From Deltaproteobacteria bacterium (GTDB lineage: Bacteria; Desulfobacterota_B; Binatia; UBA9968), in the NCBI GenBank assembly GCA_005879255.1, contig VBKY01000040.1, forward strand, positions 1-31,209: a DNA stretch of 31,209 bases, in the 5' to 3' direction. The notes beneath the pieces were generated by a model that was not told the DNA's origin, did no database searches, and saw only the letters and a list, made by a program, of their open reading frames with translations. A program made the translations under genes and the position numbers. Shown here in pieces: positions 14,572-23,600 of the stretch (its first letter is position 1; every line of letters begins with the position of its first letter).

Positions 14572-16599
14572 ATGGATATGATTAACGCTTTAGTCGCGGG
14601 CCTGCTGTTAACTTTTAGCTGGTCGACTTTTAGCGTGATGATGATCGGCATCGTGATCGGTTTCGTCGTAGGCATCTTGCCGGGTCTAGGCGGCCCCACG
14701 GCTATGGCTCTCATGCTGCCCTTCGTATTCAAAATGTCGGCCGTTGAAGCCTTCGCATTTCTTCTAGGAATGACCGCGGTGACCGCGACCACCGGAGATA
14801 TTACCTCCGTGCTTTTCGGAGTTCCCGGCGAGCCGACCACGGCATCGACAATTGTCGATGGTCACGCGATGGCGCGCAATGGCGAGGCAGGAAGAGCTCT
14901 TGGCGCCGTACTGATGAGTTCCCTGGTCGGAGCCATATTCGGCGCCGTAGCAATTGCGGTTGCTATTCCTATAGTCCGGCCGTTAGTTCTCTCCTTCGGC
15001 TCTCCTGAATTTTTCATGCTCTCACTGCTTGGGATTTCTTTCGTCGCTGCCCTTAGCGGCGAGGATGTGCTTAAAGGCATGGTCTCCGGCGGTATCGGCT
15101 TGATGTTCGCGACCATCGGGTTGGATCCGATATCCGGCATACAGCGCTATACCTTTGGCCAGCTATTTCTCTGGGACGGCATTGGACTCGTCCCCATTAC
15201 AATTGGCTTCTACGCCATTCCCGAAACTATCGAGCTGGCAGTGTTAGGAACCAGCATCGCGACGCAAGAAGTTCAAGCTCTCGGCGGTGTCATGGAGGGC
15301 GTCAAGGATACCTTTCGTCATTGGTGGTTGGTTATCCGCTGCAGCGCCCTCGGCACATTCATGGCCATCATTCCTGGAATGGGAGCGGCCACCACCCAGT
15401 GGCTGGCCTACGCTCACGCAGTGCAAAGCTTAGAGGATAAATCCCGCGCCGGCAAAGGCGCCGTCGAGGGCGTGTTAGGCCCCGGCGCGGCGAATAATTC
15501 CACATTGGGCGGAAGTTTGATCACGACCATCGCCTTCGGCGTTCCCGCCAGCGTTATCATGGCGATCCTTCTGGGTGCGTTCATCATCCAAGGCATCGTC
15601 CCCGGTCCGGATATGCTGATCCCCGAACCCAAGGGCCACCTAAGCCTTACTTTTTCTTTTGTCTGGGTCATCATCATATCCAACATCATCACCGTGGCGA
15701 TCTGCTTTCTCTTCTTGGAGCCCCTCGCGAAGATCACCCAAGTCCGTGGCGCTATAATTATTCCCATCATTCTGGTGTTGATCTATTTAGGCGCCTTTGC
15801 CGAGAAGAACGCTTTTGAAGACATGCTAATCGTACTCTTATTTGGCGGGCTCGGTTGGGTCATGGAAAAACTGGAGTGGCCGCGCCCACCAGTCCTGCTC
15901 GGTCTGGTCCTCGGTCCGCTGGCCGAAAACCGACTGTTCCTATCGACCGACAATTACGGCGCGGCGTGGCTTGGACGTCCTGGCGTGCTGATTATTTTCG
16001 CGGTCACCCTATTTGGTGTCTTTTATCCAATGATTAAAAATAGACGGGAGGAGAAGGAAAAGCTGGCTTCTCGAATCCAAGATCAGGTAACTGTTGAAAC
16101 CGCTCACGCTGGCGGATTGCGCTTCAGTAACAAAGCGCTCTTCAGCGTCGCTGTCGCGATTATACTTGCACTCGCGCTATTCCAGAGCCGAAACTTTGGT
16201 TATCGTGCCGGCCTCTTTCCCTGGGTTATTGGAATTCCAACCCTGCTGTTGTGTCTTGCTCAGCTCAGCAGGGATCTCTGGGGAAAAGAAAAACCCAAAG
16301 GCGCTCTTGCCGCTTGGGAAGTTGCGGCTGACGTTGCACCCGAAGTGGTGCATAAAAGAACCATCAACATTCTCCTGTGGACGATTGGTTTCTTTATTTC
16401 CATTTGGCTATTGGGCTTCTCGTATTCAATTCCGGTCTCGATGATCTTGTATTTGAAATTGGCGGGCAAAGAGAAATGGCCGATGACGATTATCATCACC
16501 TTCTTTACCTGGCTGTTTATTTACGGATTGTTCGAACGAGTTTTGAGTATCCCATTCCCTGACGGACTGCTCGTTTCGCTAATCAAAGGTCCTGACTGA
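14572..16599 (+). CDS. tripartite tricarboxylate transporter permease, TctA fused to TctB
   Basis: A 675-residue multi-pass membrane protein. Residues 1 to about 490 are TctA, the large permease of tripartite tricarboxylate transporters, with the two conserved loops GILPGLGGPTAMALMLPF (near residue 34) and IPGMGAATTQWLAYAHA (near residue 266). A charged linker (NRREEKEKL, near residue 490) leads to about 160 more residues with four hydrophobic segments that resemble TctB, the small subunit normally encoded separately. A periplasmic TctC binding protein is not in the window. The substrate is likely a carboxylate. AAGGAAG lies shortly before the ATG. The last 17 bases overlap the convergent hydroxylase gene. 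Confidence 0.9.
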   Translation: MDMINALVAGLLLTFSWSTFSVMMIGIVIGFVVGILPGLGGPTAMALMLPFVFKMSAVEAFAFLLGMTAVTATTGDITSVLFGVPGEPTTASTIVDGHAMARNGEAGRALGAVLMSSLVGAIFGAVAIAVAIPIVRPLVLSFGSPEFFMLSLLGISFVAALSGEDVLKGMVSGGIGLMFATIGLDPISGIQRYTFGQLFLWDGIGLVPITIGFYAIPETIELAVLGTSIATQEVQALGGVMEGVKDTFRHWWLVIRCSALGTFMAIIPGMGAATTQWLAYAHAVQSLEDKSRAGKGAVEGVLGPGAANNSTLGGSLITTIAFGVPASVIMAILLGAFIIQGIVPGPDMLIPEPKGHLSLTFSFVWVIIISNIITVAICFLFLEPLAKITQVRGAIIIPIILVLIYLGAFAEKNAFEDMLIVLLFGGLGWVMEKLEWPRPPVLLGLVLGPLAENRLFLSTDNYGAAWLGRPGVLIIFAVTLFGVFYPMIKNRREEKEKLASRIQDQVTVETAHAGGLRFSNKALFSVAVAIILALALFQSRNFGYRAGLFPWVIGIPTLLLCLAQLSRDLWGKEKPKGALAAWEVAADVAPEVVHKRTINILLWTIGFFISIWLLGFSYSIPVSMILYLKLAGKEKWPMTIIITFFTWLFIYGLFERVLSIPFPDGLLVSLIKGPD

Positions 16600-18883
16600 T
16601 TTTCCCGAGCGCACGCCAGACTCTCTCCGGCGTGAGCGGCAAGTCATACATTCTCAACCCCGTCGCGCGGCAAACTGCGTTGCCAATGGCCGGTGCAACC
16701 GGGAGTAAACCGCCTTCTCCCGTTCCTTTCGAACCGAAGGGGCCCGGTCCATTGCGGCTCTCAACCAGAATCGATTCAAAATCCTTCGGCAAATGATTGA
16801 AACTCGGCACTCGATAGTCGACCAGGTTAGGATTCAATATTTGGCCGTCTTTGTAGATCATTTCTTCGAGCAGGCTGTGCCCGATGGCGTTCATCACGCC
16901 GCCTTCGTCTTGCCCTTCACAGAGAACCGGATGAATCGCCTGCCCAACATCAGCAAGCGAAACATACTTAATTAGTTTGATCTCGCCCGTGTCGTAGTCC
17001 ACTTCTACTTCGGCCGCCCCCCAGCTGATTTCCCAGAAAGTCGTCGGCGATCCGAGAGCGGCCTGCTTGGTCTTGATGTCTTGGTACGCGCCGCGCCCGA
17101 TCATCTCGCCGGCTTTGGACTTGAACACTCTCTGCATGAGCTCTTCTAACGCCAGACTTACGCCCTTTGCGCCATGCACTTTGCGATCGCGCAACGTGAG
17201 CCGCTCCGGTTTGGTTCTGAGTATCTTAGCGGCATGGCGGAGGAGCTGCCGCTTCAAATCCTGCGCCGCTCTTTGCACGGCGAGGCCCATTACCACGGTC
17301 GAACTGCTGGCATTGGTATTGACGTCGTAAGGGGTCACGTCGGTATCGAGCTCGGCCACGGCGACGGCCTCGAACGGAAGTCCCAACTCCTCGGCGACCA
17401 CTTGGCTCAGCGCGGTGCGCGCGCCCTGGCCGATTTCTACCGTTCCTGTGAGCAGCACGACGCTGCCGTCACCATTCATTTTCACCGCGGCGGAAGAAAC
17501 TTTGTACGTTCCACCGCCGTCTTTCATGCAGACCGCCAGACCTTTGCCGCAGCCCGGCTTTCGGCTCTTCTGAGCCCAACCGATTTCTTTGGCGGCGCGC
17601 AGCAACCCAGCTCTGAGATCGCAATCCACCGGCGTGTCTCCCGGGGTATAAAGCTCGCCTTTTTTTAAAAGATTTTTCAGACGAAATTCCAACGGATCGA
17701 GACCCAGCTTCTCGGCGATGATATCCATCTGCGATTCATAGGCCCACGTGACTTGCAGCGTGCCGAAACCTCGGTAAGCACCGGCCGGCACCGTATTGGT
17801 GTAAACCGTGTAGGCGTCGGTCTTAGTATGGGGCAGACGATACGGACCGAAGCAACGATATCCCGCCTTCTGGGTCACTCGCGGGCCAGCATCGGCGTAG
17901 GCGCCGGTTTCCATGTGAATGAGACACCGGCGCGCCACCAGCTTGCCGTCCTTCATCACGCCGGTTTTAATCTGCACTCGGGCGGGATGGCGTGTCACGG
18001 TCTTGAAGCTCTCTTCAATCGTGTGCGCCAGTCGCACCGGGCGTTTCGCCTTCCAAGATAAAGCCACGGCCAGGGGCTCGGTCTTTACTGCAAGCTTGCC
18101 GCCGTAGCCGCCGCCGAGGTACGGAACGATGACGCGAACTTTGTTGAGCGGCAGATGAAAAATATCGGCGAGGTGCTCACGCAGCGTGAACGGCTCCTGG
18201 GTCGCGGCCCAAAGCGTCATGTGATCGCCTTCGACGCGCGCGATGGTGGCGTGGGGCTCCATGGAAAAATGCTGCACGCGCGGAAAAGTAAAAGTGTCCT
18301 CGAAGACATGATCTGCTCGCTTGAAACCCTCTTCCACATCGCCTTTGGCATAACTGAAACGATAGCAAAGATTGGTGCCGGCGAATTCTTTCGGCGCCTC
18401 GTAGTGCTGCCCCATCATTTCGCCGCCACTCACCGAGGAGTCGTGCACCAGTGCCGCGTCTGGCGCCAGCGCCTCGTCCAAATTCGTCACTGCCGGCAAT
18501 TCTTGGTAGTCGACTTCAATTAATTCCAAAGCTTCCTCGGCGATCGCCTCGTTTGCCGCCGCTACCGCCGCCACCGGATCGCCGACGTAGCGCACTTTGT
18601 CGACCGCGACGATCGTTTGATCTTTGTAGGCGGCGCCGAACATGCCTAAGCGCACTTGATCGGCTCGCGTGATCACAGCAAAAACCCCGGGGAATTTTTC
18701 GGCTTTGCTCGCGTCGACCCGGGTTAGCCGGGCGTGCGCGTAGGGGCTACGGAGGATCTTGCCATGGGCCATTCCCGGCAGTTCAACATCGACTGTATAG
18801 ATAGCCTTGCCAGTAACTTTTTCGTCGCCGTCTGAGCGCAATTCTGGGTGTCCAATAATCTGAAGTGCGTGTGCCTTACTCAT
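16583..18883 (-). CDS. xanthine dehydrogenase-family molybdopterin-binding subunit (CoxL-like)
   Basis: A 766-residue large subunit of a molybdenum hydroxylase. It has the N-terminal a/b hammerhead region (KVTGKAIYTVDVELPGM), the cofactor-binding GGGYGGKLAVKTEP loop and the C-terminal KGTGEGGLLPVAPAIG segment carrying the catalytic Glu723. The active-site loop reads AYRGFG, not the AYRCSF of form I CO dehydrogenase, so the enzyme is more likely an aldehyde, purine or N-heterocycle hydroxylase. The usual FAD and 2Fe-2S partners are absent from the window. GAGGA sits five bases before the start, within the CCA-enzyme gene, which it overlaps by eight bases. Confidence 0.92.
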   Translation of the reverse strand: MSKAHALQIIGHPELRSDGDEKVTGKAIYTVDVELPGMAHGKILRSPYAHARLTRVDASKAEKFPGVFAVITRADQVRLGMFGAAYKDQTIVAVDKVRYVGDPVAAVAAANEAIAEEALELIEVDYQELPAVTNLDEALAPDAALVHDSSVSGGEMMGQHYEAPKEFAGTNLCYRFSYAKGDVEEGFKRADHVFEDTFTFPRVQHFSMEPHATIARVEGDHMTLWAATQEPFTLREHLADIFHLPLNKVRVIVPYLGGGYGGKLAVKTEPLAVALSWKAKRPVRLAHTIEESFKTVTRHPARVQIKTGVMKDGKLVARRCLIHMETGAYADAGPRVTQKAGYRCFGPYRLPHTKTDAYTVYTNTVPAGAYRGFGTLQVTWAYESQMDIIAEKLGLDPLEFRLKNLLKKGELYTPGDTPVDCDLRAGLLRAAKEIGWAQKSRKPGCGKGLAVCMKDGGGTYKVSSAAVKMNGDGSVVLLTGTVEIGQGARTALSQVVAEELGLPFEAVAVAELDTDVTPYDVNTNASSSTVVMGLAVQRAAQDLKRQLLRHAAKILRTKPERLTLRDRKVHGAKGVSLALEELMQRVFKSKAGEMIGRGAYQDIKTKQAALGSPTTFWEISWGAAEVEVDYDTGEIKLIKYVSLADVGQAIHPVLCEGQDEGGVMNAIGHSLLEEMIYKDGQILNPNLVDYRVPSFNHLPKDFESILVESRNGPGPFGSKGTGEGGLLPVAPAIGNAVCRATGLRMYDLPLTPERVWRALGKISQDL

Positions 18884-20198
18884 TCTTTCCTCGATGACCG
18901 TAGTGTCGATGAATCCATTCGAGTGCTTCCTCCCGGCTGTTGAGCTCGCCGCCTAGCTGCGCGTCTTCCACTTGCCGCAAGATGTCCGTGAAAATCGGTC
19001 CCGGAGTAATCCCCATAGCGATCAAATCACCGCCACGCACCAGTGGCGCAGGGCGAATTTCTTCGTCCTTGAGCTCAGCCAAACGCTCTTTGCAATATTC
19101 GTAATAATGCAAGTCGCCGTTCGACGACAAGGCATCGATGCGCGTCAATTCCAAGAGCTCCTCGATGCCCTCTTCGCGCAAGAAACGCTTGAGTGTGCTG
19201 AGCCGCATTTTGGGTGCTTGAATATGACGCAAGTGATTGTGCACCAAGTAACCGACTCGCTCCCACGTTGCGCGGCCGCGCTTGAGCCGTTTGAGAACTT
19301 CCTCAGCCATTTCCGCGCCCTTTTCCGTGTGGCCGTAAAAAGTGATGCGCTCGGCATCTTGGCGGATGCAAACCGGCTTCGCCACGTCATGCAGCAAACA
19401 GCCGTAGGCCAATGTTTCTGAGGGCCGATCCAAATGGCTGAGCAGTAACATCGTATGCGCGAACACATCACCTTCGGGATGGTAATCCGGGCCTTGCTGC
19501 GTGCCCTTCATCGCCTCTACCTCCGGCAGCAAAATCTTGAGTAAGCCGGTCTCTTCCAGCAGTTCGAAGCCGCGGCGCGCGCCGCCCTCGGTCAATATGC
19601 GGGTTATCTCGTCGCCGATGCGCTCCCAAGAAATCTGCGTGACCGTGGCCGCGAGCTGCTTCATTGCAGAGAATGTCGCGGCTTCAATTTCAAATTGGAG
19701 ACTGGCCGCGAAACGTACGGCGCGAATGATGCGCAGCCGATCTTCCTCGAAGCGATGCCGTGCATCACCAATGGCGCGAACCACGCGCCGCTCAAGGTCT
19801 TTCTGACCTTCCACCAGGTCGATCAGTCGGTCAGCGATAGGATCATAGACCATGCCATTGATGGTAAAATCACGGCGAAAAATATCTTCTTCCAAACTAC
19901 CGTAGCGCACCTGGCTCGGCCGCCGGCCGTCCAAGTAAGGCCCGTCGTGACGAAAGCTCGCCACTTCGAAAGGCTTGCCGTCGCTCAGCACCAAGATCAC
20001 GCCGAACTGCGCGCCCACCGGAATTGTTTCAGGAAAAATTCGCTGAATATCTTCCGGTTTCGCATTGGTCGCAATATCGTAATCCTGCGGTGGCTTATGG
20101 AGCAGCATATCGCGCACACACCCGCCGGCGAGAAAGGCTTCGTAGCCTTCTTGCCGCAGACGTTGCACGATAGAGATAGCTCTTTCACGCGCCGACAT
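18876..20198 (-). CDS. CCA tRNA nucleotidyltransferase / poly(A) polymerase with HD domain
   Basis: A 440-residue class II nucleotidyltransferase that adds or repairs the tRNA 3' CCA end, or a related poly(A) polymerase. The head has LAGGCVRD (residues 23-30) and the catalytic DYD (Asp39, Asp41), then RRDFTINGMVYD (108-119) and the nucleotide-selecting EEDRLRIIRAVRF (151-163). The C-terminal half is an HD phosphohydrolase domain with His248, His270-Asp271 (LLHDVAKP) and His290. This is the bacterial CCA/HD architecture. A GTG at 20210 also keeps the frame; I chose ATG at 20198. It is followed by the hydroxylase with an eight-base overlap, an odd pairing functionally. Confidence 0.92.
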   Translation of the reverse strand: MSARERAISIVQRLRQEGYEAFLAGGCVRDMLLHKPPQDYDIATNAKPEDIQRIFPETIPVGAQFGVILVLSDGKPFEVASFRHDGPYLDGRRPSQVRYGSLEEDIFRRDFTINGMVYDPIADRLIDLVEGQKDLERRVVRAIGDARHRFEEDRLRIIRAVRFAASLQFEIEAATFSAMKQLAATVTQISWERIGDEITRILTEGGARRGFELLEETGLLKILLPEVEAMKGTQQGPDYHPEGDVFAHTMLLLSHLDRPSETLAYGCLLHDVAKPVCIRQDAERITFYGHTEKGAEMAEEVLKRLKRGRATWERVGYLVHNHLRHIQAPKMRLSTLKRFLREEGIEELLELTRIDALSSNGDLHYYEYCKERLAELKDEEIRPAPLVRGGDLIAMGITPGPIFTDILRQVEDAQLGGELNSREEALEWIHRHYGHRGKNE

Positions 20199-20257
20199 AG
20201 ACGTGACCACTCAGTTTGAAATTCAACTGTCAGTGAAGAAGTTAACACAGCCGGCGC

Positions 20258-20644
20258 TTAGAGCGGGTACGTCGTGCTCGCCGAAGGGATTAGCTCCCGC
20301 ACCTTTCCCTGAAGTTCCTGGAAAGTGAACGGCTTGACGATGTAACCGTTGCAACCGGCTTCAATGCAGCTTTTCAGATCCGTGTCGCGGAACAACGCCG
20401 TAGCGGCGAGAATCGGAATGTTTTTAGTTTCGCCATTCGCGCGAATCTCCCGGGCCGCCTCCCAACCGTCCATGCCCGGCATCATAATATCCATGATGAT
20501 CAGCTGCGGCTTTTCGCTCAGCGCCTTTTCGACACCCTCTTTGCCGCGCTTGGCCGCGATCGGCATAAAACCCATCAGCTCGATTTGCCACGTCAGCAAC
20601 TCACGCATATCCGCGTGATCTTCAATAATCAGGACCTTTTTCAT
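20258..20644 (-). CDS. single-domain response regulator (CheY-like)
   Basis: A 128-residue receiver domain with nothing attached. Phosphorylation site Asp52 (LIIMDIMMPGMDG), acidic pocket Glu8-Asp9, switch Thr82 (AATALF) and Lys104 (YIVKPF) are all in place. It should accept a phosphoryl group from a histidine kinase and act through protein contacts, since there is no DNA-binding or enzyme domain. No kinase is in the window. No Shine-Dalgarno sequence is seen before the ATG. A 15-base palindrome lies 28 bases upstream. Confidence 0.93.
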   Translation of the reverse strand: MKKVLIIEDHADMRELLTWQIELMGFMPIAAKRGKEGVEKALSEKPQLIIMDIMMPGMDGWEAAREIRANGETKNIPILAATALFRDTDLKSCIEAGCNGYIVKPFTFQELQGKVRELIPSASTTYPL

Positions 20645-20671
20645 TGGTCTAAACTGGGAGTACAGCTAACG

Positions 20672-20686
20672 GTTAAACGGTTTAAC
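20672..20686. promoter_or_regulatory. palindrome upstream of the response regulator, possible operator
   Basis: GTTAAAC, one base, then GTTTAAC gives a perfect 7+1+7 palindrome in the 208-base gap between the response regulator and the M16 peptidase operon, 28 bases before the regulator start. The size and AT content suit a dimeric repressor site. The rest of the gap shows no gene and no clear promoter. Confidence 0.35.
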
Positions 20687-20852
20687 GCGGAAGTAGCATG
20701 AACTATGCCGCAGGCGGACGACGACTGTCAAGCTCACGGATTACACAATCGATCATTGAGCCGCACTCACGAAAAACGAAACTTTCAGCAAAAAGCGACA
20801 AAACCGGGCACCGCATCATGGCGTGGCGGCTCGCCAGCCAGGCTCGTCTCCG

Positions 20853-22178
20853 CTATTTCTTTTCGCCGACCTTCTGTTGATTTCCAACGATTACCGTAAT
20901 CAGCTTTTCGGGCTCCAAATATTGCTTGGCTACCCGCTGAACTTCCTCGCGGGTAACCTTGCGGATGAGATCGCTATAACGATCCGGATAGTCCAGGCCA
21001 AGTTGAAAAAATTCTACTTGTGCGAGAAAACTTGCCACTTTATGGTTAGTGTCGAAACGCAGCGGAAAACTCCCAATCAGGTAATCTTTGGCGTCGTTCA
21101 GCTCTTGCTCGCTCACCGGCTGCTCGCGGATGCGGCTGATTTCTTCGATGGCGAGACGGATCGCATCCTGAGCGGTTTCATTCTTGGTTTGCATGACGAA
21201 CTGAAACGTCCCGTGGCTTTTTTCCGCGCTAAAAAAACTATGCACAGAATAAGCCAAGCCGCGCTCATTGCGGATCGAATCCATCACCCGGGAAGAAAAA
21301 CCGCCGCCGCCCAAAATGTAATTCATGACCTGAATGGCATAATAGTCAGGATTGCCGCGTGTCACGCCGTTATGGCCCAGAACAATATTCGCCTGCGTCA
21401 GATCCTTGTTGACGCGCAAAACGTGCGGCGCACCGATTTTTGTCGGCACCAACGGTTGACCGCTGGGCTCACCCTTGCTCCATCCCTGGAAAGCTTTGTT
21501 GAGCCCCTGAGTGATTTCCTGTTCCGAAACGTCGCCGACCACGGCCATAATCGAGCGATTGGGCCGGTAATAGCGCGCGAAGAACTCTTTGAGACTGGTC
21601 TGTTGTAGAGTCTTAACCGAGGCTTCGCTTCCTTCGACCAATCGGCCGTAGGGACTGGCGGGAAACAGCGCCGCGGTAAATGTCTTTTGAGCCACCGCGT
21701 TGGGATCCTCTTCCCGCGCCTTGATCGAGGCGATAATTTCCTGTTTTTGCCGGTCGATTTCAGCCTGGGGGAAGCTTGATGAAGTCAGAATCTCAGCGAG
21801 CAGCGCTAATCCCGTCGCCAAATCTTTCTTCAGAATAGTCACGCTGATACTGGCGACGTCCTCGCCGCCGCCCGCCTCGAGACTGGCGCCGAGAAAATCG
21901 AGCGTCTCATTAATCTGTAGGGCGGTACGCTGCTTGGTCCCATATCTCAACAACTTCGTCGTTAGATTCGCGAGCCCTTCTTGCTTCGCGCCGTCGTAGC
22001 GGGAGCCGGCATCGATCAGTAGTTCGATTGACACCATGGGCAGCGCGCGCTGTTCGGAGGTCAACAGCACTAAGCCGTTGCTGAGCACCGAGCGCTTGGG
22101 CGCCATGCCCGCCGGAACCGACGACGCACAGAGCATCGCCGTGCAAAAAACCACCAGGGTGATACGAAGCCTCGTCAT
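20853..22178 (-). CDS. M16 family peptidase-like protein lacking the zinc motif
   Basis: A 441-residue M16 (pitrilysin/processing-peptidase) family member with a signal peptide (residues 1 to about 23). At the place of the HxxEH zinc motif it reads NLTTK (Asn71, Thr74, Lys75), in exact register with His71, Glu74 and His75 of the upstream gene, so it cannot bind zinc in the usual way. Such inactive subunits pair with an active one, as alpha and beta do in mitochondrial processing peptidase. It overlaps the active partner by four bases (ATGA, 22175-22178), supporting equal production and complex formation in the periplasm. Confidence 0.92.
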   Translation of the reverse strand: MTRLRITLVVFCTAMLCASSVPAGMAPKRSVLSNGLVLLTSEQRALPMVSIELLIDAGSRYDGAKQEGLANLTTKLLRYGTKQRTALQINETLDFLGASLEAGGGEDVASISVTILKKDLATGLALLAEILTSSSFPQAEIDRQKQEIIASIKAREEDPNAVAQKTFTAALFPASPYGRLVEGSEASVKTLQQTSLKEFFARYYRPNRSIMAVVGDVSEQEITQGLNKAFQGWSKGEPSGQPLVPTKIGAPHVLRVNKDLTQANIVLGHNGVTRGNPDYYAIQVMNYILGGGGFSSRVMDSIRNERGLAYSVHSFFSAEKSHGTFQFVMQTKNETAQDAIRLAIEEISRIREQPVSEQELNDAKDYLIGSFPLRFDTNHKVASFLAQVEFFQLGLDYPDRYSDLIRKVTREEVQRVAKQYLEPEKLITVIVGNQQKVGEKK

Positions 22179-23494
22179 GGGGATTTTGTCGGGATCAGGG
22201 TGCCGGCCGTGCGCCGGTCTCGGTCAAGGTATTGTTTTGCCACGCGCCGAATATCCTCGCGAGTCACTTTGCGAATGCCGTCCAAATAATTGTCCATCTG
22301 GCGCCAGCCGCCGGCAGCTTCGTAGGAGCCGATCTTCATCGCCTGCCCGAAGATAGAGTCTTGCGCGAAAACGAACGCCGCTTCGACTTGATTCTTGGCC
22401 TTTTGCAATTCGCGCTCGCTGATCAATCCGGATTTCACTTTCTCCAACTGGCGGTCGATCTCGCGCTCCACGTTGGCGGGCTCGATGCCGGGAAGAAGTT
22501 GCGCTGAAATCGAAAAACCCATGGGATCGATCGACATACCGCCGTAGTCGGCGTCGACGCCGCGCACCAACCGCTTCTGATAGACCAGCTCGTGATAGAG
22601 CCGGGAGCTGCGCCCGCCGGCGAGCACCACCGACAAAAGATCGAGCGCGAAACTGTCCGGGCTTTTCAGATTGGGCGCGTGATAAAACAAAAGATGGAAC
22701 GGCAGCTCGGCCTCCTTTTTGAAGTTGACCCGGCGTTCCCCGCGCTGCTCCGGCTCTTCGGCACGCACCTCGGGCGGTTCGGCGCCGCGGGGAATTTTTC
22801 CAAAGGCGGCTTTGATCTTCGCCAGGATCTCTTCGCTAGAGAAATCGCCCACCACAACGATGTAGGCGTTGTTGGGTGCGTAGTAGAGTTTGTAGAAATC
22901 GACCAGGTCTTGGCGCGTCAAGTTTAGGATGTCTTGCATCCAACCCACGACGGGCCGCCGATAGGGATGAATCGTGAAGGCTACGGCGCTCGCTACCTCG
23001 CTTAACGCCGAAGCCGGATTGTCTTCGGTCCGCAGACGGCGTTCTTCCTGAATCACTTTTTTCTCGGGCTCAAAGTAAGTGTCGCCCAGCAGGGCGTTGG
23101 CCATGCGGTCCGCTTCCAGTTCGAGCTCAATAGCGATTTTCTCCCGGCTCATGGTCGCAAAATAGACGGTTACATCCGAAGAAGTGAAAGCATTCGATCG
23201 CCCGCCGTTCTTAGCAATAATCCTGGAGTACTCTTCCGGCTTGGTCGTCGGCGTGCCTTTAAACATCATATGTTCGAGAAAGTGGGCGAGGCCGCTCTTG
23301 CCGTCCTTTTCGTTGCGTCCGCCGACGCGATACCAGACTTGGAATGTCACCGCCGGGCTCTTGTGGTCTTCCAGCAGCAAAATCTTGAGACCGTTATCAA
23401 GAACAACCTCTTGAACTTGAGCGGCTTCGGCCAATTGGATACTGAGTGGCAAGAAAAAAAGTGAAACGAGGAGACGAAACAAACGTTGCGGCAT
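22175..23494 (-). CDS. M16 family zinc metallopeptidase, catalytic subunit
   Basis: A 439-residue exported M16 peptidase. The signal peptide covers residues 1-25 (LFRLLVSLFFLPLSI, ending AEA-A). The inverted zinc motif HFLEH is at residues 71-75 (ligands His71 and His75, base Glu74), and the third ligand lies about 75 residues on, in KVIQEERR (Glu150 or Glu151). A second M16 domain fills the C-terminal half. It probably forms a clamshell heterodimer with the inactive partner encoded immediately downstream and degrades short peptides in the periplasm. The start has no strong Shine-Dalgarno sequence. Confidence 0.94.
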   Translation of the reverse strand: MPQRLFRLLVSLFFLPLSIQLAEAAQVQEVVLDNGLKILLLEDHKSPAVTFQVWYRVGGRNEKDGKSGLAHFLEHMMFKGTPTTKPEEYSRIIAKNGGRSNAFTSSDVTVYFATMSREKIAIELELEADRMANALLGDTYFEPEKKVIQEERRLRTEDNPASALSEVASAVAFTIHPYRRPVVGWMQDILNLTRQDLVDFYKLYYAPNNAYIVVVGDFSSEEILAKIKAAFGKIPRGAEPPEVRAEEPEQRGERRVNFKKEAELPFHLLFYHAPNLKSPDSFALDLLSVVLAGGRSSRLYHELVYQKRLVRGVDADYGGMSIDPMGFSISAQLLPGIEPANVEREIDRQLEKVKSGLISERELQKAKNQVEAAFVFAQDSIFGQAMKIGSYEAAGGWRQMDNYLDGIRKVTREDIRRVAKQYLDRDRRTAGTLIPTKSP

Positions 23495-23600
23495 GATGAT
23501 TCAAGTTAAAGGATGCAATCTCAAAGTCAAGATAATGGTTTACGATAGTGCTCAAGCCGGGGAATCGGAGCACCGTGACTTGAAATACCATGTTCCATTA

